64,000 bases of DNA, taken from the NCBI RefSeq assembly GCF_022601975.1, contig NZ_JAKVIR010000001.1, positions 186,001-250,000 of the forward strand, written 5' to 3'. The notes beneath the pieces were generated by a model. The model was not told the origin of the DNA. It did no database searches and saw nothing but the letters and a program-made list of their open reading frames with translations. Positions 25,796-34,002 of the stretch are shown piece by piece. This DNA comes from Pontibacter sp. E15-1. Lineage in GTDB: Bacteria > Bacteroidota > Bacteroidia > Cytophagales > Hymenobacteraceae. Positions within the stretch are counted from its first letter, which is position 1. Each line of letters opens with the position of its first letter. Position numbers and translations under genes: made by a program.

Positions 25796-25882
25796 TATAC
25801 CTCCCCTGCTGTTATAAAATTCACAGAAACTGAATGGCTGCTTTATGCCGACGAGCGCAGGTATAAATTTATACCTCCCCTG
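25796..25882. repeat. Direct repeat TATACCTCCCCTG, two copies
   Basis: Copies lie at 25796-25808 and 25870-25882 in the 233-bp divergent region between the oxidase and the channel gene. They contain the TATACC word enriched across the window. A regulatory role is possible but unproven. Confidence 0.5.
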
Positions 25883-25965
25883 AAATCGCCACCTGCCGAA
25901 AGTATCCGCAAACTCCGGGCAATCCTTTCCGTTTAGTAGGAATCGTTTACTTATCCCCTGTATTT

Positions 25966-26970
25966 ATGCACGTTCTTTACCTGACCTTTGGCATTTTACT
26001 GTTTGTTTTCACAGCTTTGGATATCATCAAAACCACTTTTTCATCGAATGGCGGGGGCTTGCTGACAAATATGGTATCAAAAGCCGTCTGGAAAACCTTC
26101 TTCTTTTCGGCTGGAAAAAACGGGCGCTCGAAGGTGTTGGAGTATGCAGGCCCCGCCGTGCTCATGATGGTGCTGCTGGCCTGGGTAACGGGGCTCTGGT
26201 CCGGACTGTTTTTGATGCTGCTCTCTGATGCTGACTCTGTAATTAAAAGCACCACGAAGGCAAGCACCGGTGCCCTGGAAAAACTATACTATGCGGGGTA
26301 CACGCTTTCTACCCTGGGCGTCGGCGATTACGTTGCCTCCACTAATTTCTGGCGGGTTGTCACCAATGTGGCGGCGTACTCTGGGCTGGTTTTTATCACG
26401 GCCTCCATCACCTATTTTGTCCCGGTTCTGTCGGCGGTGGGGCTTCAGAGCAGGCTGAGTTTATACATCAGCGGCATGGGCACCACACCCCAGCAGATTC
26501 TGGCCAATAGCTGGAACGGCAAAGACTTCTCGTCTTTTTTTGACACGACCTCTGACCTGTGCCAGATGCTGATACAGCACACCATGAACCACCATTCATA
26601 CCCCGTGATTCATTACTTCCACAACAGCAAGCCCAGGCTGGCCATTGCCCCGGCCATTGTGCTGCTGGATGAAACGTACCAGCTGCTGGAGAACTATGTC
26701 GCTGAGGACGCAAAAGAGGATATGCTCAAAATGTCGATGCTTCGGTCAACCTTAAACGCCTACCTGGATATGGTGCAAGGCCGCTTTCTGAAGCAGGCGG
26801 AAGCGAACGCAACCGCGCCATCTCCTGGCTTACATCAACTAACCGAGGCAGGTATTCCGCTTCAGGAGGCAAGGGGCAACAAAAGCCAGGAACTGAAGGA
26901 ACGCAGAAAAATGCTGACAGTACTGCTCGAGAAAGATGGCTGGGGCTGGGCAGAGGTGTACCCGTCTTGA
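25966..26970 (+). CDS. Two-TM potassium channel-like protein
   Basis: The 334-residue protein has an N-terminal helix, a second region (YAGPAVLMMVLLAWVTGLWSGLFLMLL), the pore loop with a K+ selectivity filter TLGVGDY at about 117-123 preceded by YYAGYTLS, and an inner helix (FWRVVTNVAAYSGLVFITASITYFV). The cytoplasmic C-terminus of about 180 residues has no RCK/TrkA motif that I can see. The gene diverges from the multicopper oxidase. Its link to metal handling is not evident. Confidence 0.82.
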   Translation: MHVLYLTFGILLFVFTALDIIKTTFSSNGGGLLTNMVSKAVWKTFFFSAGKNGRSKVLEYAGPAVLMMVLLAWVTGLWSGLFLMLLSDADSVIKSTTKASTGALEKLYYAGYTLSTLGVGDYVASTNFWRVVTNVAAYSGLVFITASITYFVPVLSAVGLQSRLSLYISGMGTTPQQILANSWNGKDFSSFFDTTSDLCQMLIQHTMNHHSYPVIHYFHNSKPRLAIAPAIVLLDETYQLLENYVAEDAKEDMLKMSMLRSTLNAYLDMVQGRFLKQAEANATAPSPGLHQLTEAGIPLQEARGNKSQELKERRKMLTVLLEKDGWGWAEVYPS

Positions 26971-27031
26971 CATAAACTCGGTAAATATGGAAGCAGTTTT
27001 TTTAAATACTCTTCCACGGCTCTGAAGCATT

Positions 27032-27164
27032 AGAAGCTGTTTTAAAACCTATTCAAGCGGGAAAGTAGAAATCCTTAAAAGTGGTTAAATGCCGCAGAAA
27101 TGGCCTTTATGATTATAGTCTCTGCTTCTAAAATAGCTCTCGAATAGGTTTTAAAACAGCTTCT
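27032..27164. mobile_element. 133-bp inverted-repeat miniature element
   Basis: Perfect 23-bp inverted ends start AGAAGCTGTTTTAAAACC on the left and end in GGTTTTAAAACAGCTTCT on the right. If the core starts at GAAGCTG, TTA occurs on both sides as a possible 3-bp target duplication. There is no coding capacity. It occupies the gap between the channel and GAPDH genes. Confidence 0.75.
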
Positions 27165-27214
27165 TAGGTATAAGCACCATTTTACTGTGAGGCGTGGAGT
27201 GCTCCAGAGCCTTA

Positions 27215-28252
27215 TTAGATGAATGCCCCCTGCCGCACCCCAAGGCTGGCGTTTGTCTTCTGAATGGAGGCTTGCGCGTCAGCTTCGAGGCCAGTCAGCG
27301 CCCTGATCGCATCAATAGTTTCGGGAATGACAATGGCCTGATTGTCTACCAGATAGGCATAAAACAACTCATCTCCCACCACTTTCAGCATATCCTGCCA
27401 AAGAGCCACTTCATACATGTCGCCATACGGCCTGTCCAAAGCCAGCATCAGCTCTTTCACCGTGTTATTTGCCGACAGGCCGTCCTGGTAGTTGATCAGG
27501 GCAATTCTGGAGGAGTTTCCGAAAGCTTGTAAAACTTCCTCCTTGCTGGCACCTCTGGTTAGCTGCACGTTCCAGTAATGCAGGTGGCTCAGGGTTTCCG
27601 GCACTTTAACCGCCGCCGTGATCACATCCAGTTCCGGGTCTACGCTTTGCGCGTCAGGCCCCTGGTGGCTCGGGATTTCCTGTTCCGGCACCAGGGTGTT
27701 CATGATCCCGTTCAGATGACTCTCCCACGGGTCTGTGGCCCTCCGAAGCAGGGTGCCCCGCGCTTTCTTCAGCAGGCCTGCGTGTTTCAGGGCAGTCAGG
27801 GTACGAACAATAGAGGTGGTGTTGCAGGATACCACCCGCGTGGACTCCCGCCCCGCAGCGGTGTCATAGTTGTTTTCGGCGCTAAATGAATGGCCAGTGG
27901 TCTCGTGCTTTTCGCCCCCCTGCAGAATAAACTTCAGGCCCGCCTCTTTATACTTCCCCACGTTCTGGGCGGCGATTTTCTTGGGTGTGCAGTCTACCAC
28001 GAGGTCGCAGCTTTTCAATAGCTCCGCGAGTGTTCCGCGCACTTCAATGCCCGCCTTTTCCATCTGTTCCCGGGCTGTGCCGTCGAAGGCGAAGACCGGA
28101 AAACCTTTAAGTGCCGCCACTTTAATGCGCCAGTCTGAAATCACATCGCACACGCCGGCAAGTTCCATGTCATCCTGCAGCCGAACGGCATCAGCCACCC
28201 GTTTGCCAATGACGCCATACCCATTGATGGCTACTTTTACTTTGTCTTTCAT
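27215..28252 (-). CDS. Type II (archaeal-type) glyceraldehyde-3-phosphate dehydrogenase
   Basis: The 345-residue protein begins VKVAINGYGVIGKRVADAVRLQDDMELAGV, the Rossmann start of the archaeal GAPDH family, has VDCTPKK, LQGGEKHE and the catalytic cysteine C143 in VVSCNTTSIVRTL, and the family-typical RRATDPWESHLNGIMNTLVP region. Such enzymes oxidise or form glyceraldehyde 3-phosphate with NAD(P), and they share little sequence with the usual bacterial GapA. Presence in a bacterium beside copper genes suggests transfer and perhaps a metal- or oxidant-tolerant replacement for thiol-sensitive GapA; this is inference. The start ATG 28252 is clear. Confidence 0.88.
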   Translation of the reverse strand: MKDKVKVAINGYGVIGKRVADAVRLQDDMELAGVCDVISDWRIKVAALKGFPVFAFDGTAREQMEKAGIEVRGTLAELLKSCDLVVDCTPKKIAAQNVGKYKEAGLKFILQGGEKHETTGHSFSAENNYDTAAGRESTRVVSCNTTSIVRTLTALKHAGLLKKARGTLLRRATDPWESHLNGIMNTLVPEQEIPSHQGPDAQSVDPELDVITAAVKVPETLSHLHYWNVQLTRGASKEEVLQAFGNSSRIALINYQDGLSANNTVKELMLALDRPYGDMYEVALWQDMLKVVGDELFYAYLVDNQAIVIPETIDAIRALTGLEADAQASIQKTNASLGVRQGAFI

Positions 28253-28454
28253 AGTTTGGAAACGTTATACTTGATTCATGCTTTATCCACCGGGACAGCC
28301 ACAATTTCTCCTTTTCAAACAGGATGGCAATACGCCCAACCCCATGCACTTCCTATCGCAGATACTCTCTTTTACGTGCTCACCTTCAACAAAGCACATC
28401 TTTACACTTCTTTTAACGTAAAAAAATACATATATAACTTAAATAAAACACAAA

Positions 28455-28691
28455 ATGTGGCATATGGGGGATGGGCATTACTGGGGAATGCACTGGTTCT
28501 GGTGGATTCTCTTCGTCATACTTACTTTGATGTTTTTCTATTGGCTTGCGAATGCAGTCGGTAGAAAAAGGCCAGGACAAAAGGAAGAAAGGGAATCGGC
28601 CCTGGATATTCTGAAGAGAAGATACGCTGCGGGGGAGATTGACACTGAGGAATTCAACACCAGGAAAAGAGAGCTGGAAAGAGGCCGTTAA
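28455..28691 (+). CDS. SHOCT-domain small membrane protein
   Basis: This 78-residue protein has one hydrophobic helix (HWFWWILFVILTLMFFYWLA), a basic linker and a C-terminal SHOCT motif, ALDILKRRYAAGEIDTEEFNTRKREL. SHOCT proteins are small membrane-associated oligomerising modules of unclear function, often beside heavy-metal genes. It begins a run of four close genes. Confidence 0.85.
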   Translation: MWHMGDGHYWGMHWFWWILFVILTLMFFYWLANAVGRKRPGQKEERESALDILKRRYAAGEIDTEEFNTRKRELERGR

Positions 28692-28698
28692 CTAGACT

Positions 28699-28974
28699 AT
28701 GCCTATGAAAAAGCACCTACTCTGGATGATCATCGGCTGTACGCTTCCTCTCCTGCTGATATTCCTGGCTCCGGCTCTGTGGTTGAGTGGCAATGTATCG
28801 TTGTTCATTTTTATCATCGTCATGTTCGCCTGCCATTTGCTGATGCCGATGCACCATGGCGGGCCTAAACATGGGCAGCATAATCAAGGAGAACAATCAC
28901 AGGAGATCAAAACAAGCAAAGATGGCGGGCCTGAACACGGGCAACATAAACCTTACCTGAACCACGATAGCTGA
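28699..28974 (+). CDS. DUF2933-like small membrane protein
   Basis: The protein of about 91 residues has two hydrophobic helices (HLLWMIIGCTLPLLLIFLAPALWL; SLFIFIIVMFACHLLMPM), then MHHGGPKHGQH and a second GPEHGQH repeat. The CHLLMPMHHGG segment matches DUF2933. The His-rich tail suggests metal binding. It starts 7 bp after the SHOCT gene and ends 5 bp before the DUF5676 gene, so all are cotranscribed. Confidence 0.65.
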   Translation: MPMKKHLLWMIIGCTLPLLLIFLAPALWLSGNVSLFIFIIVMFACHLLMPMHHGGPKHGQHNQGEQSQEIKTSKDGGPEHGQHKPYLNHDS

Positions 28975-28979
28975 AGCCT

Positions 28980-29261
28980 ATGAACCACATTGATGTCAAG
29001 AAGCTCGGGCTGGCCTTTGGCGCAACGGGAGCCATACTGTATTTGGGATGCATTCTGCTCATGGCCACAGTAGGCCACACCGGTACCGTAAAGTTCTTTA
29101 ACAGTCTGCTTCACGGGCTCGACGTCTCGTCTGTTATCCGCATGGATGTTCCAGTCTGGGAGGCAGCCCTAGGTATAGCCCAAACCTTTATCCTGGGCTG
29201 GCTGATTGGGGCCTGCATTGCGGCTGTCTATAACGCTGCCTCGAGCCAACGGACAACGTAG
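28980..29261 (+). CDS. DUF5676 family membrane protein
   Basis: The 93-residue protein has KKLGLAFGATGAILYLGCILLMATVG, a conserved FFNSLLHGLDVSSVIRMDVPVWEA core and a closing FILGWLIGACIAAVYN helix, the DUF5676 pattern. The family is small, membrane-bound and common in metal-resistance islands; its function is not known. It forms part of the 28455-29738 gene run. Confidence 0.82.
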   Translation: MNHIDVKKLGLAFGATGAILYLGCILLMATVGHTGTVKFFNSLLHGLDVSSVIRMDVPVWEAALGIAQTFILGWLIGACIAAVYNAASSQRTT

Positions 29262-29327
29262 CTCCGCTTTTTTATCTTGCTGCTTTTTCAGGTTAGGCAG
29301 TATTGCTACATAGCAAAACCAACAGTT

Positions 29328-29738
29328 ATGCATACAAAATCAAAAGCTGCATTACCCATACTGCTCATTTTCGGATTGATAGTGCTGTATGGACCTTCAG
29401 TCTATCAGACAAAAGATTGGCAAGCACCACCGGAAGCAGACAAACTGACAAATCCTTTTCCCGGCAGTGCCGAAGCTGCTAAGAGCGGCAAGAAGCTATT
29501 TTCACAGAATTGCACTGTTTGCCATGGAGAGCAAGGGAAAGGGGATGGTATAGCAGCGGTAAGTTTAAACCCTCACCCTAAAAATCTTGTGGCTAAAAAA
29601 TTCACCAGTCAGACGGACGGGGCTATTTTCTGGAAAATCTCTGAAGGGCGTTCGCCCATGCCTGGCTACAGAAATACGTTTACCGAAGCGCAACGGTGGC
29701 AACTGGTAAACTACATCAGAACTTTGAAAGGAAAGTAA
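29328..29738 (+). CDS. Membrane-anchored mono-haem cytochrome c
   Basis: This protein of about 136 residues has an N-terminal signal anchor (LPILLIFGLIVLYGPSVY) and a class I cytochrome c fold. The haem site CTVCH is at about 59-63 in LFSQNCTVCHGEQGKGDG, with axial methionine likely M in SPMPGYRN. It faces the periplasm and probably carries electrons to a reductase or oxidase. The start at 29328 rather than 29277 places the anchor at the N-terminus. A second small cytochrome lies at 31136, with a porin between. Confidence 0.82.
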   Translation: MHTKSKAALPILLIFGLIVLYGPSVYQTKDWQAPPEADKLTNPFPGSAEAAKSGKKLFSQNCTVCHGEQGKGDGIAAVSLNPHPKNLVAKKFTSQTDGAIFWKISEGRSPMPGYRNTFTEAQRWQLVNYIRTLKGK

Positions 29739-29968
29739 AAGCCGGGTTTAACCTGATTCCTGCTAAGTCCTCCTCTCCAGCCAACCGCATCATTGCCTCT
29801 TACGCGGCTTCACCCTTCCGCTGGCCCCGAGATCAAGCAGTCCGGCTCCAGCACGACTCTACGGTTGCACCCTAAACCTGCCTGCCCGGTGCTGAGAACA
29901 GCGCTGGCTAAACTGCTTTCTCCGGAACAAACGATTTTATGCTGCCGGTCTCCTAAAAACACAGCACT

Positions 29969-31117
29969 ATGAAAACAGCACAAATAGTCAGCGTCTGCAT
30001 CGGTATACTGTTTATTCCATCCCTTGCTTTCGGCCAGGCGAATCAGACACAGTCACAGATGAACGAAAACAGGTTGAAGGAGTCTGGTGAGACAAAATTC
30101 TTATTGTCTGGGTATGGCTTCACGGGCTTCGAAAAAAAGGGTGATGAAAGCACTTTCGGCCCACTCGGGTTTTCACCTATTTTCCTCTGGAAGAAAACGG
30201 ATCGACTGTTTTTTGAGGCAGAGTTGGAAGCAGAGATAGAAGACGGCGAATTTGATATTGGACTTGAATACGCTTCTATCTACTACAGGCTGAACGATTT
30301 CCTCATTGTTGGTGCGGGCAAATTCCTGACGCCTTTTGGCATATTCAGTGAACGGCTGCACCCCGCCTGGATTAACAAAATGGCGGAGAAACCCTTGGGC
30401 TTTAGCTCTGAAACAGGTATGGTTGGCCCAATGACATCGCTGGGTGCGCAGGCAAGGGGCGGCGCACCGCTCGGAAACACAAAAATCAACTACTCATTTT
30501 ACATAGCCAACGGCCCAGGCTTGTTGACAGACGGAGACGAAGCAGGCAAACTGGATTTTAACAACCTCGGAGACAATAACCTGAACAAAGCGCTGGGTGG
30601 CAGAATCGGTTTCCTGCCTTTTTCTAATTCATCGTTAGAAATTGGCGCCTCGGGTCAGTTTGCAAAAGTGGGCGACAGGGAAAGCCCCTATAAAAAGATT
30701 GGAGCGGCTATGTATGCCGGCGATCTTTCTTATATATGGCATGCAAAAAGCATAAAAAGTGTGCTTGACTTGAAGGGGCAGTATAACTACCTGCATGTTG
30801 AAAGAACCGACTACTCCGACCTTAGGGGCAATTCCTATTCTTTTGACAACAACTCATCCGCCTACTTTCTGCAGGTGTCGCTCAGGCCTGTGAACGTTGA
30901 TTCGGACATTCTAAAAAACGTCGAGCTTACCGGAAGATACTCAAGGCTCAAAACACCAGAAGGTAGCGAATGGCACAGAAAACAAAAGCAAACAACGCTC
31001 GGGATAAATTACTGGTTATCCTGGAGCTCTGTTGTAAAAGTAAACTATGCCATTGAGGATATAGAAGGAAGTGATTCTGAGAATGGGTTCTTCATTCAGT
31101 TTGCACTCGGTTTTTAA
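29969..31117 (+). CDS. Outer-membrane beta-barrel (porin-like) protein
   Basis: The 382-residue protein has a cleavable signal (IVSVCIGILFIPSLAFGQA) and a run of amphipathic strands with alternating aromatic residues, ending GFFIQFALGF with a terminal phenylalanine typical of outer-membrane barrels. Features such as ADYNYY-like strand pairs and SETGMVGPMTSLGAQ are seen in proteins annotated as phosphate-selective porin-like in Bacteroidota. The substrate is unknown. The gene lies between two cytochromes, with a composition somewhat more AT-rich than the flanks. Confidence 0.65.
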   Translation: MKTAQIVSVCIGILFIPSLAFGQANQTQSQMNENRLKESGETKFLLSGYGFTGFEKKGDESTFGPLGFSPIFLWKKTDRLFFEAELEAEIEDGEFDIGLEYASIYYRLNDFLIVGAGKFLTPFGIFSERLHPAWINKMAEKPLGFSSETGMVGPMTSLGAQARGGAPLGNTKINYSFYIANGPGLLTDGDEAGKLDFNNLGDNNLNKALGGRIGFLPFSNSSLEIGASGQFAKVGDRESPYKKIGAAMYAGDLSYIWHAKSIKSVLDLKGQYNYLHVERTDYSDLRGNSYSFDNNSSAYFLQVSLRPVNVDSDILKNVELTGRYSRLKTPEGSEWHRKQKQTTLGINYWLSWSSVVKVNYAIEDIEGSDSENGFFIQFALGF

Positions 31118-31135
31118 CAAGTAAAAAATCATACA

Positions 31136-31408
31136 ATGAAAACGGGCAATCTCATTATAGTCATTTTCACAGCCACAGTCTTGGTTCTTATCTTATTTGT
31201 AAACAGTTGTGCGCCTTCGGCTGAAGTGTCCGGCAAGCCTGGGGCACAGCTTTGGGCTGAAAACTGCCAGCGTTGCCACAACACCCCTCCGCCACTTGTC
31301 TATGATGACAAGCAATGGGATGCAGTTGTTACGCACATGCAAATACGGGCGAATATTACCCAGGAGGAAGCTGACAAAATTGTCGCTTTCCTGCAGGAGT
31401 CAAATTAG
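31136..31408 (+). CDS. Small cytochrome c lipoprotein
   Basis: The 90-residue protein has a lipoprotein-like signal (VLVLILFVNSCAPSAE, lipidated cysteine at about 25) and a single haem site CQRCH at about 44-48 followed by PPPLVYDD. A late segment of MQIRANITQEEADKIVAFLQ completes a minimal cytochrome fold. It starts 18 bp after the porin gene, so a joint role in periplasmic electron transfer is plausible. It converges on the FNT gene. Confidence 0.78.
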   Translation: MKTGNLIIVIFTATVLVLILFVNSCAPSAEVSGKPGAQLWAENCQRCHNTPPPLVYDDKQWDAVVTHMQIRANITQEEADKIVAFLQESN

Positions 31409-31481
31409 CGTATGTCAAGAATCAATCTTTCGGAAGCGATTATCAGTTAGGCACTTGGCACCACTTACGGTAGTGGGGCAG

Positions 31482-32303
31482 CTAGCTTCTTATTTTGCCC
31501 GCCATTATCTGGGCGTGGTTGATAGCCGCCACCAATATTACGCCCCCAAGTATGTTCCCGATCAGCGTGGGGAGGATATAATTGCCCAGCACCTCCAGCC
31601 AGGTAGCCTGTTGCAAGGCAGCAAGCGTGAACGTTTCCACGGCACCCGCAATCACGTGGCTAAAATGTCCCACGCCCACAATGTAAGTAATGATGATGAT
31701 CACCCAGACACGCGCGGTTTCCGCGTAGGGCAACAGCCATACCATCAGGGCGATGAGCCAGCCGGCAAAAACTCCGCGTAGCAGCGTGGTGCCAAAACCG
31801 GGCTCCATCGCCTTTTTCCCGATCTCTTCGAAAGCCTTCAGCACGTGCGGGTCGAAGGCGGAGGTATGGGCAACGACCAGGGCAATGAGCAATGCCCCCA
31901 AAAGGTTGGCCAGCAGCACCACGCCCCAAAGCCGCCCTACATTTAAGAAGGTAGCCATGTCTTTGCGGTGCAGGAGGGGGAGTATGGGCGTGAGGGTGTT
32001 TTCGGTGAAGAGCTGCTGCTTGCCCAGGATCACGATCAGGAAGCCGATGCTGTACCCGAAACTGGAAACCAAAATACTCCACTCTGAATCGGGCAAATAA
32101 GCCTCCAACAAGCCCTCCGAAATCATGGAAAAGCCCATCGACAGGCCGGCAGCCAGGCCTGACCAGAACAGGGCGCCCGATGGGCGTTCCAGCTCGGATT
32201 CGGCTTCTTCATACACGATATCATGTATAGTCCGGGCAGAGGGCGTATGATCCAGGCCTGCCTCCTGCTGGCCGGTGGTATCAGTTGTTTCTTCTTTCAT
32301 CAT
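31482..32303 (-). CDS. Formate/nitrite transporter (FNT) family channel
   Basis: This 273-residue protein has six hydrophobic helices and FNT-type segments: SGLAAGLSMGFSM, LGKQQLFTENTLTP (the 'K-hybrid' position), RLWGVVLLANLLGALL and IITYIVGVGHFSHVIAGAVE. FNT channels carry formate, nitrite, lactate or hydrosulfide across the inner membrane. The HSHVIAG near the end carries the pore histidine. An N-terminal soluble tail of about 50 residues is unusually long. The gene is 155 bp after the end of the CWB2 operon and may belong to it. Confidence 0.85.
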   Translation of the reverse strand: MMKEETTDTTGQQEAGLDHTPSARTIHDIVYEEAESELERPSGALFWSGLAAGLSMGFSMISEGLLEAYLPDSEWSILVSSFGYSIGFLIVILGKQQLFTENTLTPILPLLHRKDMATFLNVGRLWGVVLLANLLGALLIALVVAHTSAFDPHVLKAFEEIGKKAMEPGFGTTLLRGVFAGWLIALMVWLLPYAETARVWVIIIITYIVGVGHFSHVIAGAVETFTLAALQQATWLEVLGNYILPTLIGNILGGVILVAAINHAQIMAGKIRS

Positions 32304-32458
32304 TTGAGGGAAATCCCGCTATAAACTGTCTGTTCCCTCCTGTGCGGCGCTGGGCTATACACAGCAATACTCTTTGAGGGCATCTTTGTAGGGTTTGCAC
32401 AAGATAGCTTACGTGCAAATGCGTAAAACACAGGTATACCTGCAGGCGTTGTGGGTTT

Positions 32459-32767
32459 TCAGCTTTTATGTAACATCCTAAAAACACCCATTATACTGCC
32501 AATCAGCCCTCCAAGGGCCACCCCAACCGACGCCCCGACAAAGGTGGCAACCACATTGTCGGAGGCTGAAAACTGCCCCAGATCACGTATGGGCCATACC
32601 CCGGAGGCTACCATGTAGGCCAGCCATCCCAGCAAAACGCCCAAAAAAACTGCCCCGATAAGGGTAAATTTAGCAATGATGGGGTGATACACCGGCCGCC
32701 CCTCCGGGTCGTGGTTTACATACCCCACTACTAATTCCGCGTCTTTTTTATTCGAATGGTTGTTCAT
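32459..32767 (-). CDS. Small two-TM membrane protein, end of CWB2 operon
   Basis: The 102-residue protein has a polar N-terminus (ELVVGYVNHDPEGRPVYHP), a first helix (FTLIGAVFLGVLLGWLAYMVASGVWP), a short periplasmic loop and a Gly-rich second helix (VVATFVGASVGVALGGLIGSIMGVF). The family is not recognised. Its start overlaps the previous gene's stop by 4 bp (ATGA), so translation is coupled. Probably a subunit of the membrane complex encoded by the operon. Confidence 0.65.
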   Translation of the reverse strand: MNNHSNKKDAELVVGYVNHDPEGRPVYHPIIAKFTLIGAVFLGVLLGWLAYMVASGVWPIRDLGQFSASDNVVATFVGASVGVALGGLIGSIMGVFRMLHKS

Positions 32768-34002
32768 TTCTTCTGTAGTGTATCTGCTTGTGAAAGTGGC
32801 TTTTGAGCCTGAGGGTTCTGAAATGGCGATAGCAGGAAGTCCACCTGCTGTTGTGTGGCTTTCGACACTTTCGCCGTGTCGCCGATAATCCAGGCATAGT
32901 TCAGGATCGTCTCCTGGGGGCCTGTCGGGAACGGCTTCACCATGGTCAGGTAGGCGTCCACGGCTTTAGGCACACTATCCTGGGCCACGATCAGCATGGG
33001 GCCATGCTTGCCCATGTGCCCCAGCACAGCAGCCGGAATCATCCCCAGCATATCGCTTGCGTTTCCGATCACATAGTTGTGCCCGGCCTGTGCAATCCCC
33101 CATCCAAAACCTCTGGACTCCCAGTTCCACCACCAGCCGTAGTTACGGCCGAAGTCCTTATACCCGGCGTTCACGGTGTTGGAGGCATAGTAGTTTTTGC
33201 CGGCTATTCTTCTCACAAGCCCATACTGCCCCAACTCTTTGGCCACTTTGTCTGCTATCACGTCGGCTCCGCCTGTCAGGTAAATGTATGCGCCATGGTC
33301 TCCGGATCGCCTTTCCAGTATCTTTTTAGTGACGGCTGGGATAGAGTCTTTGTAGACCCAGGCGAAGCCCTTACCCATGTGCGCATTCCAGCCCATCGTT
33401 CCAAGGCCGTGTCTGAGTCCGTCCGGGTGATCGATGGCAGTCAGCACCACCTCATCCGGGTGGTCTGCCTTTAGGGCCGCCTGCCAACGATCCAGCACCT
33501 CTGCCAGTTGTATGGGATCGTCGGCGTTGAAGGCTCTGACTTTATACCCTAAAACCTCCTTTATCTTTCTGATTTCCGCAGCGGGCACGTTCACCGCGTA
33601 CACGTCTATCCGCCCGTCCTGCAGCACACCATCCGGCTTCAGTCGCTTCATCTCCCGGAGCGTGGCCTCTGCGATATGTCCGTCTTTTGTCAGATACAGC
33701 AAGGGTGCATTCACAGGCATGTGCGTGATGCGGTGCATGGCCGTAAAAGCTATTTTCTCGTCTTGCGGGCAAAGCAATATTGCTCCAACGGCATTGTCTT
33801 CGCGGGTGGCAGGGTATACTGCCTGCGTCAGGAGTATGGCTTGCTCCTCCGGGGTGCTTCCGGGCAGCCGCACGGTATAGGCGGTAAAGTTCGCCTCGTT
33901 CTGCAAGGGCAAGTTGCCCGCACCGGGCGGTCCTTCTGTGGTGCCACACGCCGTCAGGGCCAGCAGCAAAGCGATGGAGCAGGTATAAAATAGTCGTATC
34001 AT
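32764..34002 (-). CDS. CWB2-domain lipoprotein
   Basis: This protein of about 412 residues has a lipoprotein signal (ALLLALTACGTTE, cysteine at about 17) and repeated CWB2 (cell-wall-binding repeat 2) units: NAPLLYLTKDGHIAEATLREMKRL, a YLTGGADVIADKVAKELGQYGLVRRIAGKNYYASNT core matching 'GG...I...V...L..GV.RIaGkdRY', and WIIGDTAKVSKATQQQVDFLL. It also has an Rw-rich GRNYGWWWNWESRGFGWGIA segment. CWB2 domains bind teichoic-acid-like polymers in Gram-positives; in a Gram-negative lipoprotein the ligand must differ. The ATG at 34002 overlaps the stop of the upstream gene by 4 bp. The role is unknown. Confidence 0.78.
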   Translation of the reverse strand: MIRLFYTCSIALLLALTACGTTEGPPGAGNLPLQNEANFTAYTVRLPGSTPEEQAILLTQAVYPATREDNAVGAILLCPQDEKIAFTAMHRITHMPVNAPLLYLTKDGHIAEATLREMKRLKPDGVLQDGRIDVYAVNVPAAEIRKIKEVLGYKVRAFNADDPIQLAEVLDRWQAALKADHPDEVVLTAIDHPDGLRHGLGTMGWNAHMGKGFAWVYKDSIPAVTKKILERRSGDHGAYIYLTGGADVIADKVAKELGQYGLVRRIAGKNYYASNTVNAGYKDFGRNYGWWWNWESRGFGWGIAQAGHNYVIGNASDMLGMIPAAVLGHMGKHGPMLIVAQDSVPKAVDAYLTMVKPFPTGPQETILNYAWIIGDTAKVSKATQQQVDFLLSPFQNPQAQKPLSQADTLQKK

